Below are positions 1-7,199 of a stretch of 33,199 nucleotides of DNA, in pieces; the stretch's first letter is position 1, and each line of letters opens with the position of its first letter. Under the pieces are notes generated by a model. It ran no database searches. It saw nothing but the letters and a program-made list of their open reading frames with translations, and had not been told where the DNA came from. Location of the stretch: contig JANSWY010000055.1 in assembly GCA_024743255.1 (NCBI GenBank), positions 1-33,199 on the forward strand, written 5' to 3'. Source of the DNA: a bacterium. GTDB lineage: Bacteria > Bacteroidota > Bacteroidia > Cytophagales > Cyclobacteriaceae. Both the position numbers and the translations under genes were made by a program.

Positions 1-1199
1 CAGGCCTGAGCGTTTACAACTACTCCATATTCATCATTTTCATTGATTGTTCTCTGGTGAGCTCCTCTACTTAATAGCACATTTGCTCCAACTCCAACTT
101 TGTCATTCAATGAATGATCCATTCTCAATCTCGCACTAAACCTTTCAAATCCCTGACCAAGCTGAATACCATCCTGGTTGAAGTAGTTTGCTGATACAAC
201 ATATCTTGTATCCTCAGATCCTCCTGATATTCCAATATCCATGTTGTGTGTGATTCCAGTTCGGAATATTTCGTCATACACATCATAATTTGGAAGGTTT
301 GGATCGTTAGGGTCTCCTAATTGGTCATTCCAGTAATTCTCTCCAAGGCCATCAAATTCTGCAGCTGCATTCATGAATTCGATCCATTCCTTAGAAGTCA
401 TCATTTCAGGAGTGTTGGCAATCTCTGATACACCGATGCTATAACCAATATTCACTTTGGTTTTACCAACTGATCCACTTTTTGTGGTGATCAAAATAAC
501 ACCATTCGCTCCTCGAGTACCGTAAATTGCTGCAGCACTTGCATCCTTTAGCACTGAGATTGACTCAATATCGTTCGGATTGATATTCGCTAAGGGATTG
601 ATAGGCTGGATGTTATTGTTGAGCGCAGATTGGTTTCCAGTAAGAATTGGAATGCCGTCTACTACTATCAGAGGCTGGCTACTTGCTCCAATGGAGGTAA
701 CTCCCCTGATATTCAGGTTGAAAGCCGAACCCGGAGTGGCCGATGAACTCCCGATGAACACTCCGGATAATTTCCCCTGAATGGCGCCATCAAAGCTGTA
801 TGTGGCCGCCACGTTTGCTACGTCATCGCTATCTACTGATCCAATAGAACTCGTGATGTCCCTTCGTTTCTGAGTTCCATATCCGACGACAACTATTTCT
901 TCCAACTCAGTCACGTCTTCCGACAGGGTAACATCCATTACACCTCCGGTTACTGCAACTTCATTGGAAGAATAGCCGACAAATGAGTATATCAAAATTG
1001 CTGAATCATCTGAAACCTCAAGTTTGTACTTTCCCTCAAAGTCGGTGATGGTACCACTAGAGGTACCTTTAATTATGATACTAACACCAGGTAATGCTTC
1101 TCCACTTTCATCCGTTACAGTTCCGGAAACAATGGTTTGAGCATACCCAACACTTACCAAAAAAAGTAAGCACATGTTAAGTAGAATCTTAAATTTCAT
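1..1199 (-). CDS. SusC/RagA-type TonB-linked outer-membrane transporter, N-terminal part (runs off the window)
   Basis: Read on the minus strand from the ATG at 1197-1199, the frame stays open to base 1, so about 399 residues of the N-terminus are present and the rest lies outside. The start MKFKILLNMC is followed by a hydrophobic signal peptide ending near GYAQ. Next comes a carboxypeptidase-regulatory-like domain (GTVTDESGEALPGVSI, then a conserved YSFVGY segment), then EEIVVVGYGTQKR, the usual junction to the plug, and a plug domain with VDGIPI and GANGVILITTK. These are hallmarks of the SusC family, which import oligomers through the outer membrane with a SusD lipoprotein and TonB energy. 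It is the last gene visible in a minus-strand series with two cyanophycinase-like hydrolases, so peptide or amino-acid polymer uptake is inferred. No SusD is visible; it would be expected just beyond base 1. Confidence 0.93.
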   Translation of the reverse strand, partial: MKFKILLNMCLLFLVSVGYAQTIVSGTVTDESGEALPGVSIIIKGTSSGTITDFEGKYKLEVSDDSAILIYSFVGYSSNEVAVTGGVMDVTLSEDVTELEEIVVVGYGTQKRRDITSSIGSVDSDDVANVAATYSFDGAIQGKLSGVFIGSSSATPGSAFNLNIRGVTSIGASSQPLIVVDGIPILTGNQSALNNNIQPINPLANINPNDIESISVLKDASAAAIYGTRGANGVILITTKSGSVGKTKVNIGYSIGVSEIANTPEMMTSKEWIEFMNAAAEFDGLGENYWNDQLGDPNDPNLPNYDVYDEIFRTGITHNMDIGISGGSEDTRYVVSANYFNQDGIQLGQGFERFSARLRMDHSLNDKVGVGANVLLSRGAHQRTINENDEYGVVVNAQA

Positions 1200-1286
1200 G
1201 TTTGATAAATTTTAATTTTCGATTGAGACAGTCAGCCTTTTAGTGCAACTGCCGTCGTAAAAAGAATTGAGAATTCCAGCTATTGC

Positions 1287-1307
1287 CTAGCAATCGAAAA
1301 TAGGCTG
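1287..1307 (-). promoter_or_regulatory. Recurrent upstream motif, copy 1 (before susC)
   Basis: On the plus strand this reads CTAGCAATCGAAAATAGG followed by CTG. It matches 4913-4933 at 19 of 21 positions and 3394-3414 at 16 of 21. All three copies lie upstream of a minus-strand gene of the same locus, here 88 bp before the SusC start. An 8-bp inverted repeat (1302-1309 with 1332-1339) overlaps its edge. The function is unknown. Confidence 0.5.
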
Positions 1308-1379
1308 CAGGCCCATTAAGCCCAGAGACTTTGCAGCCTGAAGCAGAAGGATTTTTGTTTTCTTGCCTAACATCTCTTT

Positions 1380-3347
1380 TTACTTAAAATATAGTTTTCT
1401 GGTAAACATATTTTGCTGATCCTGGCTCATTACGACCAGTAATTTAAAACCTGAAAGAACTTGCTGATTCTCAATTTCCAGGTTTCCCGTAAACTGTTGC
1501 TCCAAAACCAATCTTCCGTGCAGGTCGATTAGTTGTACTTCCAGATCCAACATATTTGGATTTTGGATGATCAGATTTGAGTAATTAGTTGTTATTTGAA
1601 TGTCTTTAAATGCTTTCGAATTGGTGATGACTGCAGGTTCTTCTTCCAGTTCATATGCTTCATCATCTGTTGGAATTGGCGTTCCTAAATCAGTACTGCT
1701 TCCGTCATGAAGTACTTGATACAAGTAGTTGTCATATGCGGTCACATTTCGCTCAGAGGAGAAATCGAATACAGAGCTTTTATTCTCAACGAGGAATGAT
1801 GAAAGATCTCCACTTGAGGAAATTGTGTTGGTGCCATTTACATTTCCAACTCTCACAAATGAACCTTCATTGATGTAAATACCAAAAGCCAGGTCATTAT
1901 CGGCCATTAAATATGGGATAGAGGAGGTTGTGTTTTCATAAAATTCATCCGTAGAACCATCAATGGTATTTGGCATGATGGCTGTTGTTTTCAGTAAACC
2001 TAATCCCACCTCAAAATCAAGTCTGTTTCTGTAAGACGCATCTGCATCTGAGATGTGATTCGTAACAAATGATGGGCCCGCAAACCTGCTGTCTTCACCT
2101 ATGAATCCGGTAATGATTTCGTTTCTGAATAGATGTGATCTTAGCAATTCACCAGTAGGTCCTCCCTCCAGAAACTCAAAAAGATCTTCATGGTCATTTG
2201 CTACAAAAAGTACTTTTTCTGATAGTCTGATTCGGTTTCTGATGTACAGACTGTCTTCATGGTTGTAGTTTTCTGTAGTTGGTAAAACATCTACACTTGT
2301 TGCTCCATAAGTGAAAAGTCTACTTCTTATAGAATTTGCCATAGAAGTGTTTCCTGAAACTAAAATAATGTCGTCTTCTGCATTATTTTCATTTACAAAA
2401 GCATCCATGAAACCCAGATTATCCCCGATATCATCTCCACCACTCAGGTATACAATGTAGTTGCCGTCTTCTTCATCCTGAGTGACAGTAGTGCTACTTG
2501 ATGGACCATTTGTAATTTCGAATGTGTTAAGATTGATTGTCTGCCCATCTACCAGAGAGATTGATTCCATCGAATCGCTTGTGAATGTGTTATTAGCAAA
2601 TTGGAAAGTGCTTGGCTTGATAACAGTGATACCTCCAGTACCATGAACTTCTGCCTGATTGTCTGAATCAATGCAAAGAGCTGTTTGATCATCAACACCA
2701 ATTCCGGCGATGCTTTCGCTTTGAGTAAACTGCCAGTTGGCCATGAATGCCATTAGTCTGAAGATTCGTCCTCTTTCCAAAAAATGAGTATCTAAGATGA
2801 AACCTGGTTTTAGATCCAGAAAATCATTTTCTAATACAAATCGTGAGGATTCAATATTGATCAATCCATCATCTGGAAAAACTGACCCGTTTTGTGCGGT
2901 GAACACCACTTCTGATAAGATGGCCATTCCCGCTGAGGTTCCTCCAAGTACACCACCTTCATTGTATTTGGCAATGATGACATTCATGAAGTTGGTGCCT
3001 TTGTAGGTTTCGTAGTAGTTGGATTGGTCTCCTCCTTTGAAGAAAAAGAAATCGTATTCTGAAATTGCTGCTTCCAGTTCTGCGGAGTTCGCATATTCTT
3101 CAGTATCGATTTGAAAGTTGACTGCAGCTTCTGCTCCCAGTTCCAGGAAGTAGTCTGGTAAGTCTTGTGTTTCCGAGTTGTAGCTGATTATGGCTACTTT
3201 TTTGTTTGTTGCGTTTTCTATTCCCCAGGAGTAGGGCTCATCGCTCCAGCTGCCTTCTCCGCCACCTCCAACAAGCAGCATCTTTCCCTGACCAATAGCC
3301 TGAAAAGATAGGAATACGCCAATAAGAATTGTATAGAAATATTGCAT
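1380..3347 (-). CDS. Secreted cyanophycinase-like peptidase (S51) with a second, degenerate S51-like domain and a T9SS sorting tail
   Basis: A 655-aa protein with a signal peptide (residues 1-19, ending AIGQ). Residues 21-275 form an S51 cyanophycinase-like domain: a glycine-rich start (LLVGGGGEG), FKGGDQ at 104-108, the nucleophile motif GGTSAG with Ser138, DTHFLERGR with His188, and GIGVDDQTAL near 215-224, where the family usually has an acidic Glu. Residues 297-510 look like a second copy of the fold: YLSGGDD, DIILVSGN, KVLFVANDHEDLF. The nucleophile elbow there is replaced by GFIGEDS, so this half is probably inactive. Residues about 575-655 match the T9SS C-terminal sorting domain (LIIQNP, IDLHGRLV, final KLYFK), so export to the surface or medium is expected. 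Cyanophycinases release beta-Asp-Arg dipeptides; the true substrate here is not known. It lies between the lipoprotein paralogue and susC. Confidence 0.88.
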   Translation of the reverse strand: MQYFYTILIGVFLSFQAIGQGKMLLVGGGGEGSWSDEPYSWGIENATNKKVAIISYNSETQDLPDYFLELGAEAAVNFQIDTEEYANSAELEAAISEYDFFFFKGGDQSNYYETYKGTNFMNVIIAKYNEGGVLGGTSAGMAILSEVVFTAQNGSVFPDDGLINIESSRFVLENDFLDLKPGFILDTHFLERGRIFRLMAFMANWQFTQSESIAGIGVDDQTALCIDSDNQAEVHGTGGITVIKPSTFQFANNTFTSDSMESISLVDGQTINLNTFEITNGPSSSTTVTQDEEDGNYIVYLSGGDDIGDNLGFMDAFVNENNAEDDIILVSGNTSMANSIRSRLFTYGATSVDVLPTTENYNHEDSLYIRNRIRLSEKVLFVANDHEDLFEFLEGGPTGELLRSHLFRNEIITGFIGEDSRFAGPSFVTNHISDADASYRNRLDFEVGLGLLKTTAIMPNTIDGSTDEFYENTTSSIPYLMADNDLAFGIYINEGSFVRVGNVNGTNTISSSGDLSSFLVENKSSVFDFSSERNVTAYDNYLYQVLHDGSSTDLGTPIPTDDEAYELEEEPAVITNSKAFKDIQITTNYSNLIIQNPNMLDLEVQLIDLHGRLVLEQQFTGNLEIENQQVLSGFKLLVVMSQDQQNMFTRKLYFK

Positions 3348-3393
3348 TGTAAGAAATTATAAAGTGAATAAAAATCCGGGCTTTATAAGTCTA

Positions 3394-3414
3394 CTAGCAG
3401 TTGAATATTGGTTG
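3394..3414 (-). promoter_or_regulatory. Recurrent upstream motif, copy 2 (before the T9SS hydrolase)
   Basis: Plus-strand sequence CTAGCAGTTGAATATTGG then TTG, 47 bp upstream of the 3347 start. It is the most divergent of the three copies at 1287, 3394 and 4913, but keeps the CTAGCA and GAA cores. Confidence 0.4.
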
Positions 3415-3518
3415 TAAGTTTTGCAATGACAAGGACTTCACATATGCCTGGCAGCATGTGCGAATTATGTTTGCTTTGTATGTCAATTGTCCTTTCATCA
3501 CGTTATTATGACCCTAAT

Positions 3519-3635
3519 ATTACGGTTATTTCTGGAAAAATAAAATTTTCAATTAGTCACTTCCTTTGATTTTTTATTTGCTCAGGTAGTGAAATAACCG
3601 TGATTTCTGGCTCTATTAGCTTTAAATCACGGTTA
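3519..3635. promoter_or_regulatory. Cluster of TAACCGTRAT elements with a perfect 12-bp inverted repeat
   Basis: The 306-bp gap between the two hydrolase genes contains TAACCGTGATTT at 3595-3606 and its exact reverse complement at 3624-3635, with a 17-nt spacer. A further minus-strand copy, TAACCGTAAT, is at 3519-3528, and a degenerate one is near 3497-3506. The dyad sits 19 bp beyond the stop of the upstream gene. It is not followed by a T-run on the minus strand, so an operator is more likely than a terminator. No other gene is visible in this gap. Confidence 0.45.
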
Positions 3636-3653
3636 AATTTTGAGAAAAAAATC

Positions 3654-4706
3654 TTAAGAAGTCTTAAATCTTCCTCGGTCTACATAGAAATATTCCCAGG
3701 ATCCACCACTTCCGGAAGTCCAGGTGTCTAGTCTGAAATAACGGGAGCCACTGGAATTTCCTCTGATTTTGTAGACGTCAACAGCTTGCCTTCCTCTGTA
3801 CCAATCAAGTCTTTGTCCAGGGCTGCAAACCTCTGGTCCGAAACCGTTTTGGTGGAGGAAAAATGCATAACCATATCCGAACACATAAGCTCGTCCGTTT
3901 GAATCAATACAGACCGCAGTGTCTTCATCCACACCAATACCTTTGGCGATCCATCCCCAGTCTTCATTGGCTCTTGCCAGAAAAGTCATATGTCTTCCAC
4001 GGCGATCAGGGTTGTCGTAATGGGTGTCGGTGATGGTGTTTTCAAGATACGGATTGTCCAGGAAGTTGCTTCTTTGCAGAGTAACATTGGAGTTGTAAGG
4101 ATTTCTCATCGCATCTCTGGATCTGATCGTTCCATTTTGAGCAGTGTAGTAACCCTCTCCCTGAATAGCACAACCTGCACTGGTACCGCCAATTGGTACT
4201 CGCTTGGTGTTTCTCAGGTAGTTAATGGCGTCTTCCACTCTTGTTTCTTTCCAGAAATCGACATAATCCCACTGATCACCACCTGCGATAAACAAAGCTT
4301 CTGCTTCACGAATAGTTTGTTCTACCTGGCTGTTGTTGGCCAGACTTCTGCTGTCGATAAGTAGGGTTTCTACGGAATTTGGGTTACCGAGATCATAGAT
4401 GTATTGGTTGTATCCAGTACCACCAGAAGCCCGTATTACCACAAAATCCCCTCCACCTGATTTATTGATCATCCATTGAATGGCTTCATCCACGTCCGGG
4501 CCACCACCCATTAGAACCGTACCACCTGACGTAGAGGTGGAAACATCTTGCGTGCTACCAACTATCCCGATGGATGCTGGTGAATTTCCGGCCGCAGCTG
4601 ATGGGGTTTCCAAAAGCTGTTCCGTAATAGAGAACTCGTCCTGACATGCTGAAAACAGCAATACAGCGATTAGTGAAAACAAGGGTTTTCTGATTGAACT
4701 GTACAT
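3654..4706 (-). CDS. Cyanophycinase-like peptidase (S51), predicted lipoprotein
   Basis: A 350-aa protein starting MYSSIRKPLF with a lipobox LFSAC (Cys21), so probably a lipid-anchored periplasmic or surface protein. It has one S51 domain with all expected catalytic elements: glycine-rich LMGGGPD near 65-71, IAGGDQ near 140-144, the nucleophile motif GGTSAG with Ser176, DTHYDNPDRRGR with His229, and GIGVDEDTAV with Glu261. Unlike its downstream paralogue it keeps the Glu of the triad, has no duplicated domain and carries no T9SS tail. It is the first gene of the minus-strand locus; 306 bp separate it from the next. The pairing suggests one hydrolase kept at the cell and one exported, both acting on a polymer whose fragments enter through SusC. 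This is an inference; activity on cyanophycin itself is not shown by the sequence. Confidence 0.88.
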   Translation of the reverse strand: MYSSIRKPLFSLIAVLLFSACQDEFSITEQLLETPSAAAGNSPASIGIVGSTQDVSTSTSGGTVLMGGGPDVDEAIQWMINKSGGGDFVVIRASGGTGYNQYIYDLGNPNSVETLLIDSRSLANNSQVEQTIREAEALFIAGGDQWDYVDFWKETRVEDAINYLRNTKRVPIGGTSAGCAIQGEGYYTAQNGTIRSRDAMRNPYNSNVTLQRSNFLDNPYLENTITDTHYDNPDRRGRHMTFLARANEDWGWIAKGIGVDEDTAVCIDSNGRAYVFGYGYAFFLHQNGFGPEVCSPGQRLDWYRGRQAVDVYKIRGNSSGSRYFRLDTWTSGSGGSWEYFYVDRGRFKTS

Positions 4707-4787
4707 AGTTTGTATGTTTGGTTAGAAAAATTACAAAGCAGTAACCAGGCCAACCAACAGCGCACACCAGAAAGATACTAGTCAATG

Positions 4788-4838
4788 CAGTCGCTCGGTT
4801 TCACCGAGTGACGATTATAGCTTGGGACTCTGGCCCAA
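4788..4838 (+). repeat. REP-type double hairpin, copy A
   Basis: Hairpin 1 (4790-4812) has arms GTCGCTCGG and CCGAGTGAC with loop TTTCA. Hairpin 2 (4822-4838) pairs TTGGG with CCCAA. Hairpin 1 is nearly invariant in four copies in the window, whereas hairpin 2 changes sequence but keeps its pairing. Confidence 0.8.
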
Positions 4839-4912
4839 TAAAATAATCACACTACAGTAGCGCAGTAAAATTGAATTTGAAAGAAATTAAAAGAAGACCT
4901 GGTAGGGGAATC

Positions 4913-4933
4913 CTAGCAGTTGAAAATAGGCTG
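4913..4933 (-). promoter_or_regulatory. Recurrent upstream motif, copy 3 (before the lipoprotein hydrolase)
   Basis: Plus-strand sequence CTAGCAGTTGAAAATAGG then CTG, 207 bp upstream of the 4706 start. It differs from copy 1 at only two positions. It lies beyond REP copy A relative to the gene, so the REP element may have inserted between the motif and the gene. Confidence 0.45.
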
Positions 4934-5195
4934 AAGGTTTCTGAGATGTACGGGTTTAATTGGCGTAGCAAAGATCTGCTTTAAGGTACCAAAGTATGTT
5001 TGAGTAGTACATTCCATGAGTGGAATATAAGTGGAGAGTTTTTAAAAGCCAAATTTAGTGTGGTTTAATTACGCTAACGATAGAATTATTTTGTAAATTA
5101 TGAAATCGCGAAATATTATTCTTTTGTGTTTGTGAGTGAAGATACGTGTTGTGAGTTGCGGGTTTTCGGGTTGACGAGTTTTTTAACATGTAAAC

Positions 5196-5237
5196 CGTCA
5201 TTCCTGACGAAGTGAAACGGAGATCAGGAATCCCGTT
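5196..5237 (+). repeat. Partial copy of the GTCATTCCTGACG dispersed repeat
   Basis: CGTCATTCCTGACGAAG followed by the pairing block ATCAGGAATCCCG matches the left part of the elements at 30003 and (reverse strand) 26324. Similarity stops after the CCCGT block, so this copy is truncated. It abuts REP copy B. Confidence 0.7.
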
Positions 5238-5269
5238 ACTTTCAGTACTTCATGTCATTTGGAAGCTTC

Positions 5270-5314
5270 ACCCATTTCTTGGGTAAACAGACACTCGGTG
5301 AAACCGAGCGACTG
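5270..5314 (-). repeat. REP-type double hairpin, copy B
   Basis: Read on the minus strand, hairpin 1 (5290-5314) has GTCGCTCGG, TTTCA and CCGAGTGTC, with one change from the other copies. Hairpin 2 (5270-5284) pairs ACCCA with TGGGT, a third sequence for the same stem. It faces copy A across about 480 bp. Confidence 0.75.
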
Positions 5315-5332
5315 GTGTAGGTTGTTATTTTT

Positions 5333-6286
5333 CTAATTTTCATTCGACTTCTCTATCAATGCAAACTTACCGCTTTCATTCTTTTCGAATGCTGATCCAA
5401 TAGGTGCATCAAGAACATCAATAAATGAATCATCTCTTGATAAAACTGCTCCTAGAGATACCAAATGTATATTTTCGGAATTTCCCATGTATTCATCAGT
5501 TTCATCACCTGCCAATATTCTCCACCCAGTATCTACATAGTCTCTTTCGGGATCTTTTTTCATTGGTGTTTCCCGGTACAGGTAATGTACTTTTTCATGA
5601 TTATAAAGAACTTTTGAGGTGACAAAACATCGATTATGGTATTTGTCCACAAGATTTGGTTCAGTAATACCTAAGTCGTGATCAATGATATGCTTATGTT
5701 CAAATTCTATTTCGTCCCCAGTAAAAAGATCAAATATGTAAATAGGACTACTTTTTAAATAGCCTAAAAATCTATCTTCTTTGATTTCCTTAATCATAAC
5801 CCACATTCTTTCTGCGGAAGGGTGTTCATCATTTGCTGAGTCGAATTGAAAGGTCAATTTTGCAATATTTCCAGGCTTTAATTGTGACGTAATTTTTCTA
5901 CTAGGCTTGTAGAATGTGTATTTATATTGTTTTGCTAGCTCTTCCGCATCTGATAATTTCCAACTTCCATTTTTGTATCCAGAGGAAACGATCTTCCTCA
6001 ACCTGTAAACCCAATTGGCATCAAGCTTGCAAAGTTTAACTACAGTTTGGGCTAATTCAATACCTTTTCTGTCAAGAATGAAAAAGTGTTCCGTGAGTTC
6101 TTCAGAGATATTTTCAAAAGCGGCACCCCATTCGTTATTTTCTATTAAAGAAATTCCTGAGTTATAAGCATCGTTTAGTGCGATAACAACTTCAGAATCT
6201 ATGTCTTTAGGAATTACTTCATTGTTCAAATAATTGAAATAGTCAATTACTGATTGTTTTCTTTTTCTGTCCTTATTGAAAATCAT
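5333..6286 (-). CDS. Multi-domain immunity-like protein (MafI-like region, DUF2314, DUF2185/Imm33)
   Basis: I place the start at the ATG 6284-6286 (MIFNKDRKRK, 317 aa). The frame extends upstream to 6385 but the extra 33 residues are hydrophobic and unlike the rest. Residues about 35-95 (SLIENNEWGAAFENI...LDRKGIELAQ) resemble the helical MafI-type immunity proteins. Residues about 145-205 fit DUF2314 (ERMWVMIKEI, FLGYL, IYIFDLFTGDEIEF). Residues about 218-310 fit DUF2185, also called Imm33 (CFVTSKVLYNHEKVHYLYRE, DTGWRILAGDE, DEYMGN, APIGSAFEK). Imm33 and MafI are families linked to polymorphic-toxin immunity, so a cytosolic antidote role is inferred. No toxin gene lies nearby; its neighbours are the REP cassettes. 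The two C-terminal assignments are stronger than the N-terminal one. Confidence 0.75.
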   Translation of the reverse strand: MIFNKDRKRKQSVIDYFNYLNNEVIPKDIDSEVVIALNDAYNSGISLIENNEWGAAFENISEELTEHFFILDRKGIELAQTVVKLCKLDANWVYRLRKIVSSGYKNGSWKLSDAEELAKQYKYTFYKPSRKITSQLKPGNIAKLTFQFDSANDEHPSAERMWVMIKEIKEDRFLGYLKSSPIYIFDLFTGDEIEFEHKHIIDHDLGITEPNLVDKYHNRCFVTSKVLYNHEKVHYLYRETPMKKDPERDYVDTGWRILAGDETDEYMGNSENIHLVSLGAVLSRDDSFIDVLDAPIGSAFEKNESGKFALIEKSNEN

Positions 6287-6420
6287 ATGATTGATGTTAA
6301 TAATTGTAAATGTAGCATTCCTGGGAATTGTTAATGAAGATAATAACATAAAAATCAAGAATACATTGCAATTCAATACTTCCAATTATCGGTACTTTAC
6401 ACCGTTTTCTTCTCCGGTAA

Positions 6421-6470
6421 CAGTCGCTCGGTTTCACCGAGTGACGACTATCTACAAGGCCTCTGGCCTT
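6421..6470 (+). repeat. REP-type double hairpin, copy C (downstream flank of the RAYT gene)
   Basis: Hairpin 1 (6423-6445) is identical to copy A. Hairpin 2 (6456-6470) is a perfect AAGGCC-TCT-GGCCTT stem. It ends 10 bp from the stop of the RAYT gene and points towards it, opposite to copy D. Confidence 0.85.
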
Positions 6471-6479
6471 CTCCCAAAT

Positions 6480-7013
6480 TCATTCCACCAATTTGGCTCT
6501 TAACTGAGTATACTTAGTAGCACTACTATAAACCCAAGATTCAGCATCAGTAACAAGTCCAGCAGCCACCGGATTTTCATGGATATAATCTGACTTTTGA
6601 TCATAGATTTTGCTGTTTGTTAGCTCGATTGGGTGATTGGTTTTTTGCCAAAGCATGTACTGGCTATTTTGATTTCTGAAAGCTGCATTGTACTTGAAAA
6701 TATGAAGTAACCATTCTTTTCTACTTTCAAAGGATTCATGCTGAATCATATACAATATCTTCTTTGCTGTGAAGCTTTTGAATTCTCTTAAAATTGAAGG
6801 AAGCTTTAATTTCTGATTCCTGATGATCATGTGGATGTGGGATGGCATTATTGTATATGCGGATAGCTTTAGTCCTTTGTTTTGACTACAAAAATTTAAA
6901 CTGTCAATGATTACATCGCAGTATTCTTTTCTAGTGAAAAGATCCACCCAACCTATTTTAGTTAAGGTAACAAAATAGGGATACTCTGAATTGGCTTTTC
7001 TTAGTTCTGACAT
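6480..7013 (-). CDS. REP-associated tyrosine transposase (RAYT, Y1/IS200-like HUH family)
   Basis: RAYTs are single-strand HUH endonucleases that recognise and mobilise REP hairpins. I choose the ATG at 7011-7013 (MSELRKANSEYPYF, 177 aa). The open frame reaches 7163, but the extra N-terminus would be translated from REP copy D itself, which is unlikely. The protein starts with the family's FVTLT strand, has the metal-binding HUH motif MPSHIHMI (His59, His61) and the catalytic tyrosine in DYIHENPVAAGLV (Tyr143). The length is typical for the family. It is flanked by inward-facing REP elements (6421-6470 and 7050-7101), the classic RAYT arrangement. No frameshift or lost catalytic residue is seen, so it may be active. 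The only intact transposase gene in the window. Confidence 0.9.
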   Translation of the reverse strand: MSELRKANSEYPYFVTLTKIGWVDLFTRKEYCDVIIDSLNFCSQNKGLKLSAYTIMPSHIHMIIRNQKLKLPSILREFKSFTAKKILYMIQHESFESRKEWLLHIFKYNAAFRNQNSQYMLWQKTNHPIELTNSKIYDQKSDYIHENPVAAGLVTDAESWVYSSATKYTQLRAKLVE

Positions 7014-7049
7014 GATGGTTGTTTGGTTGATTGTTGTAAATGTAGTTAG

Positions 7050-7101
7050 AAAAGGCCAGAGTCCTTTTGGATATTGGTCACTCGGTGAAACCGAGCGACT
7101 G
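7050..7101 (-). repeat. REP-type double hairpin, copy D (upstream flank of the RAYT gene)
   Basis: Hairpin 1 (7077-7101, minus orientation) is identical to copies A and C. Hairpin 2 (7050-7068) pairs AAAAGG with CCTTTT. It lies 37 bp upstream of the chosen RAYT start, so it could also influence transposase expression. Confidence 0.83.
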
Positions 7102-7199
7102 TAGGTAACTATTAGTAGGCAGATTATTATAAGTGATTTTATTTTCAAATTCTTTGTAATCAATTAAAACATTTGATTAAAAACGATGCTCTCATTGCC

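Larger units (their letters stand above)
4707..5332. other. Gene-free region with two inward-facing REP elements and a partial dispersed repeat
   Basis: These 626 bp contain no convincing gene. They hold the third recurrent motif (4913-4933), REP element A (4788-4838, plus orientation), REP element B (5270-5314, minus orientation) and a truncated copy of the GTCATTCCTGACG repeat (5196-5237). The layout resembles the REP-RAYT-REP cassette at 6421-7101, but without a transposase. Confidence 0.6.

Noticed and set aside
3595-3635. The 12-bp dyad as a rho-independent terminator
   Set aside because: The stem is not GC-rich and no T-run follows on the minus strand.
5433-5622. Plus-strand frames opposite the immunity-like gene and other short opposite-strand frames
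   Set aside because: Composition is not protein-like, and they overlap strong genes.
7014-7163. N-terminal extension of the RAYT protein with a membrane-like stretch
   Set aside because: It would be translated from REP copy D; the family start fits the ATG at 7013.
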